Source of the DNA: Cyrtodaria siliqua
Lineage: Eukaryota > Mollusca > Bivalvia > Adapedonta > Hiatellidae
DNA: 64,000 nucleotides
Direction of reading: 5' to 3'
Assembly (NCBI GenBank): GCA_037043455.1
Contig: JAWPHD010001267.1
Coordinates: 248,001-312,000 of the forward strand
A program made the translations under genes and the position numbers. The notes under the pieces were generated by a model, which was given only the letters and a program-made list of their open reading frames with translations, was not told where the DNA came from and made no database searches. Positions 21,822-30,618 of the stretch are shown here, piece after piece (position 1 is the stretch's first letter; each line of letters begins with the position of its first letter).

Positions 21822-22963
21822 ATGTCTTTGTTAAAATGGAAAGAATTAGCAGATAAATCGCGAAAAGCGAGTGAACTTGTCAAAGAATACGAGAATAAAG
21901 TTATACGAAAAAGACTAGAAAAAGGAGCTAGTCGTGATTTGTACAAAGAAATATTTAAACCTGTAACTAGCGAAATAAAAAGTCAGTCAGAACAGCTAAC
22001 CGAGCAGTTAGCTTCTCTTCCAGAAATAAGTCAGCAATTAGCCGCTCTTCCGGCAGCAATGGGCGAGGAAGCGCAAGAAAAACAAATATATCAGGGATTA
22101 CCACAGTTATTTGATTAAGTACCTCATATGACAAAATTCGATGGTAATTTTGATGTTGGTATGGATGAAGCCGTGTTAAAAACACATAACTATCCCTTGC
22201 CAAAAGAAATAGCCCAACGAATAACCACTGGTGAGTATGATTCTGAACCATTGCTTACACATATTTCTAATATAATCGATGCAATTGGACGCGACAGGGG
22301 TACCCTATCCAAGCAGATAAAAAAAAGAAACAGATGTAATAAAAAAAGCAGCATATAAGCTAGATAGGCAAGCTCTAATAGACGAGTCAAAAGCTTTGGT
22401 AGATTATAGAAAAAGGGTTACTGATCTAATTTCATTAAGCGAGCTCATTGTGCCTAGAAAAACCGTTTCAGGCGAAGGGATGCAACAAAAAAGAAATTCC
22501 TACAAAGTCGACAAAGATGGCCGTTATGGAATGTCACAAATTGATTTACCTCAGCTTGTTGGTCATCACAAACTTATTGCCAAACAAGGAGAAGCAATCA
22601 TGCTAGACCTAAAAGTAGATGATGATTTTATAGACTTGATAACAAAGCGTTACAATAATAAAAAACACTTATTCAAAGCTGTCACAGAATGCTTTTAAGG
22701 AACTAACAGAATTATCTGGTTTACCAATTCATAAAGGTTCTTCAAAGTTCAAGAAGATTTTAGGAGGTTGAGCCGATGTTGAATATTACAATAGTCCTGA
22801 TGATTTGATGAATGATCTAGAGTTAGTATGCGGAAGTATTGAATCAGGAAATAATAGTCCACAGATAATAAATAAAGGTATTAGCATAATCGATGAATTA
22901 TTAAAAATAGGGAAAATATCACCCAAAGAACATGAGCAACTATTTTCTAAATATTTAAATTAA
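21822..22963 (+). pseudogene. Conserved Polinton gene of unknown function, broken four times
   Basis: First gene of the rightward block, about 380 codons in total. The first part (21822-22116, coiled-coil-like, Glu/Lys-rich) is followed in the same frame by a TAA at 22116 and then TKFDGNFDVGMDEAVLK. An extra A near 22322 shifts the frame into the part containing YRKRVTDLISL and DDDFIDLITKRYNNKKHLF. A second shift near 22690 leads to FKELTELSGLPIHKG, a TGA near 22768 and a C-terminus YYNSPDDLMNDLELV...ISPKEHEQLF. The 'KRYNxKK...ELSGLPxH' pattern recurs in animal Polintons as I recall it. No biochemical function is known to me. Confidence 0.65.
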
Positions 22964-22987
22964 ATTATTGTCTAACTGTAATTATAC
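22964..22987 (+). promoter_or_regulatory. Start-proximal AT motif of the membrane-protein gene
   Basis: GTCTAACTGTAATTATAC directly precedes the ATG at 22988, a variant of the element-wide motif. Confidence 0.45.
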
Positions 22988-23419
22988 ATGATACAAATTA
23001 CTAACAAAGAAGAATTAATTGATCATTTGACGCGACTTGTAGCTGCATACAGCCGCAGTTATAAATTGTGTGGTATCATAAACACAACCCTACAAATTGT
23101 TAGTGGGATAATTGGTTGTACTACCGTATTAGCATTGGTTCCAGCAATTCCTGTTTTCGTGGCTGCAGTCGGTGCAGTTCCTCCAGTAGTTGCTGTTTTA
23201 GCAAGTAAAACCAGAATAGCAGAAAGAAAGACTTTGTTAAAAACACATCATAGGAGTTTCAAACAACTTCTATCATATGTTCAAACAACCACAGGACTAG
23301 ACAATTTTGAGGAAATAATTAGGATTGTCTTTAATAAAATATTAGAGATTCAAAAGAATGACAACTTCACAGAACCTCTGGAAATGTATATGAAAAGGTT
23401 CAAGCTTAATGGAAATTAA
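22988..23419 (+). CDS. Two-helix membrane protein, function unknown (143 aa)
   Basis: An intact 143-codon frame. Residues about 28-70 form two closely spaced hydrophobic helices (IINTTLQIVSGIIGCTTVLA and VPAIPVFVAAVGAVPPVVAV) separated by one short turn. They are preceded by a polar helix and followed by a basic helical tail (KTRIAERKTLLKTHHRSFKQ). It probably inserts as a hairpin in a membrane. It is one of very few undamaged genes in the element. Its stop overlaps the stop of the convergent Cys-rich gene on a shared TTAA. I do not recognise a named family. Confidence 0.65.
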   Translation: MIQITNKEELIDHLTRLVAAYSRSYKLCGIINTTLQIVSGIIGCTTVLALVPAIPVFVAAVGAVPPVVAVLASKTRIAERKTLLKTHHRSFKQLLSYVQTTTGLDNFEEIIRIVFNKILEIQKNDNFTEPLEMYMKRFKLNGN

Positions 23420-24000
23420 GCTAGTAGAGATGCCCCGCGGGAGCAAACGGTCATGTCATCCAGTCTCCCCCGTAATTCTTTTCTGACTTGTTTCCATATC
23501 CTATCGTACTTTTCTCTGGTTGATTTTGTTTTAATCGGTTTTGTTTCTTTTTCTATTTTTAATATTTTAAATATTTTATGAAAAATGTATTCAAATTTGA
23601 TTGATCTTTTTCGACCTTCTATTTGATCTAAAATCTTTACAATTTTGTAAAACAAATCTTCAAATCTTTGTCTATTTTTAGAAGACAAATCATATTCTAC
23701 CAAGTATTTATCCAAATGGTACTTTCTATGGTAAATAGTTTTCTTTCGGCTGTAATTGTAACCTGCAATAAGATTGTAGCCATTGTGAGTGCCACAATTA
23801 AGGAAAACACGCTCGTTATCGAAAACTTCACAAGTATCGTTACAATTTATACATGCGTAAGTACACTTGTAACACAGCTTGATTCTGGTACAATTTATAC
23901 AAAGCTTCTTTTTGTTAGTCATGTAAAATAAGATGCAATCTATGCACACCTCAGGAGGATCAATAATATCTAAAACTCTTTCACAATATTTGCAATTCAT
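23416..24000 (-). CDS. Cys-rich multi-ribbon protein, candidate VLTF3-like factor (194 aa)
   Basis: An intact 194-codon frame on the strand opposite to its neighbours. Five CxxC pairs lie in the first 53 residues (Cys 3/6, 19/22, 34/37, 43/46, 50/53), followed by single Cys at 57 and 69. After the zinc region comes YNYSRKKTIYHRKYHLDKYL, containing a Y-x-R-x2-H pattern, and a helical basic C-terminus. Late transcription factors of large DNA viruses (VLTF3 family) have Cys pairs followed by a Y-x-R-x2-H motif, so a transcription role is possible. That comparison rests on a short pattern and is weak. The gene diverges from the coiled-coil gene at 24050. Confidence 0.6.
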   Translation of the reverse strand: MNCKYCERVLDIIDPPEVCIDCILFYMTNKKKLCINCTRIKLCYKCTYACINCNDTCEVFDNERVFLNCGTHNGYNLIAGYNYSRKKTIYHRKYHLDKYLVEYDLSSKNRQRFEDLFYKIVKILDQIEGRKRSIKFEYIFHKIFKILKIEKETKPIKTKSTREKYDRIWKQVRKELRGRLDDMTVCSRGASLLA

Positions 24001-24049
24001 TATATTATACTATAAAATTATATATTTAAAATAATGTAATCCATATTAT
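24001..24049. promoter_or_regulatory. Divergent promoter region, Cys-rich gene and coiled-coil gene
   Basis: A 49-bp gap. The right side ends AATGTAATCCATATTAT, then ATG. The left side reads TATAGTATAATATA, then ATG on the minus strand. Confidence 0.5.
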
Positions 24050-24448
24050 ATGGAAAGTTATGCAGAAGAAGAAAGGAAACACTTTGATGAGACAAAAATA
24101 GTTGATGAAAAAGTAGCTGTCCATAAACAGACTCTTTTAACTAAAGCAGACGAGGAGATCAAAGAGTTTGAAGAAAGTCATATGAAACGATTGGAAGAAG
24201 ATATTGCAGCTTTTAAAAAAGATTGGGTGGTAAAGGCTGAGCATGAAGCTAATACTGCTATAAAGCTTCTTACAGATCTGGCGATAAAACAAATCAGGAT
24301 TTTTAGTGAAACACGAGCAGATGCAGTATCCAAGGATGTTGAGTATTTTAAGGATTAATTAATCAGCAAAATAAAAGAAATTCATATAATTAATACTGAT
24401 ATCGGATGCTATGAAGACTTTGAAATGTTTATTAAAAGCATGAAATAG
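24050..24448 (+). pseudogene. Charged coiled-coil protein, function unknown
   Basis: The open frame of 102 codons (24050-24358) is almost entirely Glu/Lys/Ala-rich helix (EEERKHFDETKIVDEKVAVH). It stops at a TAA. The same frame then runs open for another 29 codons (SKIKEIHIINTDIGCYEDF) to a TAG at 24446-24448, so the TAA may be a nonsense mutation in a gene of about 131 codons. I recognise no family. Confidence 0.5.
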
Positions 24449-24710
24449 ATGATTAATAAAAAGCTTCTTGATAAAAACGACTTTATAAACTATTGCGAGC
24501 ACGTGAAAAAATTTCGAGAGATACTGTAAATATCATGTAAAAATCAACAAGATGGTAGATGACAGGACTCTTGAAAAAGAATACTTTTGGAAATACTTGG
24601 ACATTCTTCTAGATGGAGAAATAGATATTCTTGAAGTATTAGAAAATAATGACGCTGATACTAATGATGATACCATTCCGTTTTTTTTAAAAAAAAATAG
24701 ATGGTGGTGA
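24449..24710 (+). pseudogene. Two small ORF remnants, function unknown
   Basis: A 26-codon frame at 24449-24529 (starts MINKKLLDKNDF) and a 52-codon acidic frame at 24552-24710 (DRTLEKEYFWKYLDILLDGE), which meets a T8/A9 tract near its end. Both are rightward, between the coiled-coil gene and DNA polymerase. They could be parts of one slipped gene. No similarity was recognised. Confidence 0.35.
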
Positions 24711-24795
24711 AACTTTAGCATCATTCATGTTGAAAATATAATTAAATAAATTAAATATATAGGCTTAAAAAAATAATCTCATGTAATATTATATA

Positions 24796-27700
24796 ATGAC
24801 TGAATAAATTCGGAAATTGTAAAATTACCAGAAAAATTTGATCTTATAAAGGGATTGGTTGAATATTATATAAAACCATCTAAAGAATATAACAAAATTG
24901 AAAAACAAATATTGAGGCAGCAGCTAAAGGACTTATAAAAGATGTAAAATTACTACCAGAAGAATATAATAAAGTTCTGGAAACAAAAAAAGATATTTTG
25001 GAAATTGAAAAATCATCAGAAGAATATAGTAAAGTCGTGGAAAAAGAAAAATCACCAAAGCAATATATGAAAGTTTTTCAAGTTGTTGTTTTATTTAAAA
25101 AAGATCCACTTGCGCAACTTATAAAAACATTACGAGTTGTTATAGATGTTCTTAAAAAGGAATTGGAGCAAACAAACGGTCTTAAAATGAATGTTGTTTT
25201 AAAACTTACCATGGAAAAATCAACACATGATGCAAAAGGTAATGAAACAACCACTTATAAAATAGCTTATTTTGCTTCCAAAGCAGAATTAATCATAAAC
25301 AAAACTGAAATTGTTGATGAGCTGGTTAGAGCAATTGTGAAAATAATAGATAACATTGAAACATGGATTTCTGACGGAAGTGGTTGGTTAGTCGCATTAG
25401 TTGAAGAGCACTACATAAATCGAGTAAAGTACAAGCCTTTGCGAGGTAGCTAGTATTTAGCATTACCAAAAGAACAGCAACACCACAAAAAAGGTTTAAT
25501 AAATATAAAAAATGAAAAAGATAATGAATGTTTTAGATGGTGTCATTTAGCTTATAAATTTCCTGTTGGAAAAAAATCCCCGAAGAATATCAAATTATAA
25601 AAAGCATATTGGTCATCTTGATTACAAGGGAATAACATTTCCTGGTACAATTCAACAAATCCCAAAAATAGAAAAACAAAACAACATTTGTTTTAATATA
25701 TTTGGTTATGAAAATAATCAAGTATACCCTTTGCACATATCAAAAAATAAAGCAACAAAAGAAACTTGCGATATGCTTTTAATCACTGAAGGAGAAAAAA
25801 ATCATTATGTGTGGATAAACGATTTTAACAGTTTGATGTATAATCAAACAGCACACAAGGAAAGAAAATGGTTTTGTAAAACATGTCTGCAATGCTTTAC
25901 ATCAGAAAGAGTTTTAGAAAAACATAAGCCTGTTTGTCTTTCATATAATGGCAAGCAAGCAGTAGAGATGCCAAATAAGAATGAAAAAGTTTTTTTTAAA
26001 AAACTATAAAAGGCAACTGATGGTTCCCTTTGTCATATATGCTGATTTTGAAGCAGTAACTGAAAGTATTTCTTCAGCATCAAACAATCCTAAAAATCAC
26101 ATACAGAAGCATATCAAAAGCATACTGATTGCAGTTACGGATACAAGGTTGTTTGTTGTTATGATGATCAATATTCAAAACCAGTTGTAACGTATAAAGG
26201 ACCAAATGCTGTTTACAAGTTTTTAGAAAAAATGATAGAAGAAGAAAAGTGGTGCAAGAAAACTACGAATACGCATTTTAAAAAAGATCTAGTAATGTCA
26301 CAGGAAGAAGAAGCTAGATTCCAAAAATCTAAATCATGTCATATTTGCGATCACGGTTTTGTAACAACTCTTGGAAAAGGTAACGCGGGTCATACAGTGG
26401 CATATAAAAACTTCATCAGAAAAGTCAGGGATCATTGTCATATAACTGGAAAGTATAGGGGGAGCGCTCACAATATATGTAATATTAATTTCAAACTAAC
26501 TGAAAAAATATCTGTCGTGTTTCATAATTTGAGAGGTTATGATCCTCACTTTATAATGCAGCATATCGGAAAGTTTGAAAATAAAATAAATGTTATACCA
26601 AATAACATGGAAAAGTACATGGCTTTTATGTTAGGACAACGTTTGGTGTTTATTGACAGTTTTCAGTTTATGTCTCAGTCATTAGAAAATTTAGTAAAAA
26701 ACGTTCCGTCGTTTCAGTATACCTCTCAGGAATACTCTGGCGATAAGTTATTAATAAAACGAAAAGGTGTTTATCCTTATGATTACATGAACAGTTTTAA
26801 ACGTTTCAAGGATACTAAGTTACCTGGCAAAGATAGCTTTTATTCTCAGTTAAATGATGAGCATATTTCAGATGCAGATTATGAGCACGCTAAAAAAATA
26901 TGGAAAACATTCAAGATTAAAAATATGGGAGAATATCATGACCTGTACCTTAAGACTGATGTGCTGTTACTGACAGATGTTTTTGAAAACTTTAGAAAAG
27001 TGTGCATTGAGTATTACAAATTAGATCCTTGTCATTACTTCAGTAGTCCTGATTTAGCTTGGGATGCATGCCTTAAGATGATTGGTATTCAACTTGACTT
27101 AATCACTGATATTGATCAATATTTGTTTGTGGAAAAAGGATTAAGAGGTGGTACGAATTATATTGCAAACAGATATTCACAGGCTAACAATAAATATATG
27201 AAAAACTATGACAAGAAAAAAGAAAGCAAGTACATAATATATCTTGATGCTAATAACTTGTACGGGTGGGCTATGTGTCAACCTATACCTACTGGCAACT
27301 TCAAGTGGGTTAACAAGATTGAAAAAGGAAAATCAAATTACATTGTCGAGTGTGATATTGAGTATTCTGAGAAACTGCACGACTCGCATAATGATTATCC
27401 TCTCGCTCCAGAAAGTTTAAATATAAAAGATGAGTGGTTGTCAGACTATTGTAAAAAATTAAAACAGAAGTTTAATTTAGGATCTAGTAAAGTTAACAAA
27501 CTTGTTACGACGTTGAAAAATAAAGAAAAGTATGTCGTGCATTTTAGAAACTTAGAATTGTATAAAAAGCTTGGATTAAAGGTAACAAAAGTACACCGAA
27601 TACTACAGTTCGACGAATCACAGTGGTTAAAGACATACAGAGACTTTAATACTGCTAAGAGAACAGCTGGTAAAAATGCTTTCGAAAAAGATTTCTTCAA

Positions 27701-28433
27701 GCTGATGAATAATTCAGTTTTTGGCAAGACGATGGAAAACTTGAGAAAGAGAGTTAATGTTAAGCTGACGCATGACGAGGAAGTTCTTCTGAAATATGCA
27801 GCAAGACCTTCATTTATTTCTTGTAAAATGTTTAATGAAAATTTATTTGCCATAAACAGAATAAAAGAAAGACTAGTTTTGAATCGTCCTATCTATGTCG
27901 GTATGTGTATTCTTGACTTATCAAAATACCTCATGTATGATTTTCATTACAACTACATTAAAAACAAATATGATAAAAAAGCTAAATTATTATTTACTGA
28001 TACCGATTCCTGGTGTTATGAAAAAAAAAAAGATGTGTATGCAGACTTTTACAAGGATAAAGAACTTTTTGATAATTGTGATTATGATCCGAAAAGTCAG
28101 TTTCATTTTAATGATGATAATAAAAAGGTTATTGGCAAGATGAAAGATGAAACTTGTGGAATACCCATTGTTGAATTTGTCGGACTACGAAGTAAACTAT
28201 ATTCGTATATGTTAGACAATGAGGTTAGTACAAAGAAATGTAAGGGTGTGAAAAAACAGATAGCACATGATGATTACAAAAAGATTTTGTTTACGGCAAC
28301 AGAAGCTCACCATGAGATGAAAGTCATTAGATCACAAAAGCATAACATAAGCAGCTATGCAATAAATAAAAAATGTTTATCAGCTTATGATGATAAACGA
28401 TATATACTAGATAACGGACAAGATACATTGTAA
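24796..28433 (+). pseudogene. polB: Protein-primed DNA polymerase B (pPolB), N-terminal half broken
   Basis: Polinton family-B, protein-primed replicative polymerase. The likely start is an ATG at 24796 behind GTAATATTATATA. The N-terminal region is charged with 'EYNK/EYSK' repeats and is disrupted. There is a TAG at 25451-25453 and shifts near 25560, 25995 and 26185. The last 733 codons (26232-28433) are open. Motifs in order: a C2H2-like CKTCLQCF...KHKPVC (25.88-25.94 kb), Exo I YADFEA (26.04), Exo II HNLRGYDPH (26.52), Exo III YHDLYLKTD (26.94), EKGLRGG (27.14), Pol A DANNLYG (27.25), Pol B NNSVFGKTM (27.71), Pol C TDTDS (28.0) and CKGVKK (28.24). The extreme C-terminus is probably shifted. 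The gene ends 7 bp before the right terminal repeat. Confidence 0.93.
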
Positions 28434-28440
28434 AATATGA

Positions 28441-28690
28441 TGAAGACTTTGTTTAATGAGTCGCAAATGTTTTAGTTATTTGCAAAATTAATAGAAGCTG
28501 GGGGTTTTGGTAAAGTTCTTCCTAAGCGAAGGGTAATCAAGCAGTTTTGTGTAGTTGTGTGGGGTCTGGCAGCAAGCATGTCATCGTCATTTTTTAATGT
28601 TTGCAAAAGGCAACAGGAGACAACTAATAATGGTTGATTATTTGTCGCGAGGGAGGAAATTGTGCTTATACCCCCAGTTTCTATAATACT
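28441..28690 (-). repeat. Polinton right inverted terminal repeat (250 bp)
   Basis: Reverse complement of 14341-14581 with a few substitutions and 9 extra bases. Short open frames within it are incidental. Confidence 0.93.
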
Positions 28691-28696
28691 GTTGTC
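28691..28696. repeat. Target-site duplication, right (GTTGTC)
   Basis: Exact match to 14335-14340, directly after the terminal ACT of the Polinton. Confidence 0.9.
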
Positions 28697-30369
28697 TTTT
28701 TCTTTTTCTTTTTGAATTTTCATATACAGTTTAACCAACAGATATATAAGCTTGTATAAGGTTTATATCAATGAAAAATGCATTTTCAATGGTAAATAAA
28801 TAAAAAAATACTTACGTTTTGAAAAATCGGTTCGGAACTAAACATATTACATGACAACGTTTTTGATATGTTTTTCGATGCAAAATGTTGCGCCATGAAC
28901 ATTTTGCTTCATTTTTTAGAGTTTTTACCCAAGTATGGTTTTAATATGTTGGATATCATTAAATTAATCTACTAAGTCTTATCGCACAATATTAAAGCTA
29001 ACTGATGCGATTTGAGATTTCTGAATGCTCTGCTCTTCTGTCAACAATGTATTTACATGGGGAAAAATACTATCAGAAAGTGTTTGGCTGTAACATATTT
29101 ATTTTTCAACCGATTAAAAAAACTTATGTAGCTTATTTACCGCTATAAAGTTCAGTTTAAATGATATATAATTTATATAAGTATTGTAAAAAGTGTTCAT
29201 GTAAATACTGAACAACAATCAAGCGTCGAAGATGATCAGGACTAGAACAATTTAGCTATTGTTTGGGTTTCATGTTTTAGCCAAAAGTTGTTCAGTATAT
29301 ACATGGACACTTTTTACAATACTTTGTATTGTATTGAAAACAAGCAGCGTTGCAGATGACCTAGACTACAATTGTTCTAACGGAAATGCAAAAACCTTTT
29401 CGGTATGTTGTACATTATATGTTGTCACGTTTGTGGAGATTCTTATAATGAATGTTGCATGCTACAGAAAACATATTATTCTAGATCATCGGCGACGCTT
29501 GCTTGTTTTCAAGACAAATGTCTAGAACAGCTCTCCTAACAAGTTTGACTTTTGCCGAGATTCTGGTATCTGATTGGCTGAGACAGGCTATCCAAGATAT
29601 ACAGAAAGGCAAAAAGACAATGAATTTATAAATTAACAAAGAGGGAAACTTCATCATCGACGAACTAAATGCGGATGGTCAGAAATACTTTAATATAAAA
29701 ATATTAAAATTACGGTCACGTGCTACGGGTTTCAAATTTGTTTCTACACAAACGGTCAGTAGGCCTACGTTTGTATTTACAATCAAGCGTCGAAGATGAT
29801 CAAAACTAAAACATCTTTGTCATATGCAACACATTGGATAATTTGAATGTTCTGGTAAATGCTGAAGGATATGATTTGTTTGAAAAAGAAATGCTGAAAT
29901 ACCGATCCTGTACAAGCACTACAACTGTAAGAACCAGTGAGTCATGAGAATTACACGGAACAGCCTGCGGTCGTTTACATGTTTCGAGCATATGTTTTCG
30001 TTTTTAATAGCTGTTGCAGTCCGATTTCCTGAACCATGAGGAGCAGACACCTGCTCGCCTATAGACGAATTGCTGTTTCCAAATGGTCGCGTTTACTTTT
30101 CTTAAATAAACTTTTATTTGTTGCGGAATGTCCTGGGCTACGTGTTAATTTGGTCACCTGTGAAATACGGACTGAAACGAGACGGACTGGGCCAGGAATA
30201 AAGGATATAACTACATGTTTTACTGACGGGATTTTTTCACTGTGATTACATTTGGCAACTGAAATGAAATAAATGCATTCTACATAATATTGATTAAATG
30301 AAACATTTTAAGTTTTAATCCATGTTCTAGCTTTGCAGTATGTTCAGTGTGTCAGCTTATAGCCGCAAC
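28697..30369. other. Non-coding region with local inverted and direct repeats
   Basis: No gene is supported. The 88-codon frame at 29259-29525 overlaps inverted repeats. CAATCAAGCGTCGAAGATGA occurs at about 29217 and 29781. ACAAGCAGCGTTGCAGATGA at about 29339 has a diverged inverted counterpart near 29480-29512. See the separate hairpin entry. Confidence 0.5.
29181..29325. repeat. Inverted repeat, ~37-bp arms, ~70-bp loop
   Basis: AGTATTGTAAAAAGTGTTCA at 29181 onward has a reverse-complement match at 29288-29325 (TGGACACTTTTTACAATACT). The arms continue to GAACAAC / GTTGTTC with few mismatches. It may be a small fold-back element. Confidence 0.7.
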
Positions 30370-30618
30370 GGCCCGTATTCATAAAGCAACTTAAGTAGAA
30401 AATATTACTTGTCAACATTTCATATTTTTTCATATTTTCAAATATCCTTATTAACCTCCCAGCAACACTACAGAGCAGCTATTTTAAGATAATGTTTTAG
30501 CTGTGGGTTTTATTATCACTAATATAAAGAAGCTGTCTTAAAACGGTAGAAAAGGGCGTTTTAATAAATGATGACTTTTGACTTAAGATATTGCTAAAAA
30601 GCTTTATAAATACGGACC
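30370..30618. mobile_element. 249-bp MITE-like element
   Basis: Starts GGCCCGTATTCATAAAGC and ends with the reverse complement of GGTCCGTATTTATAAAGC. Similarity extends inward (CTTAAGT). Non-coding. Elements with a CCGTATTYATAAAGC end are common in invertebrates to my knowledge. Confidence 0.65.

Larger units (their letters stand above)
14341..28690. mobile_element. Polinton/Maverick (adintovirus-like) element, 14,350 bp, decayed
   Basis: The element begins AGTAGTATAG and ends with the reverse complement of AGTATTATAG. It is flanked by GTTGTC on both sides and carries inverted terminal repeats of 241 and 250 bp. It encodes the Polinton hallmark set: integrase, adenain-like protease, major and minor capsid, packaging ATPase and protein-primed DNA polymerase B, plus lineage genes. 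The virion block is leftward (14.6-21.75 kb) and the replication block mostly rightward (21.8-28.4 kb). Most genes have frameshifts or nonsense codons, and the integrase lacks its catalytic glutamate. Complete ends show it arrived by transposition or viral integration. Confidence 0.95.

Noticed and set aside
27446..27853. 135-codon minus-strand frame inside DNA polymerase
   Set aside because: Antisense shadow of the conserved polymerase palm region.
14341..28690. Infectious or mobile-competent Polinton
   Set aside because: Polymerase, ATPase, capsid and fibre genes are interrupted and the integrase lacks its catalytic Glu.
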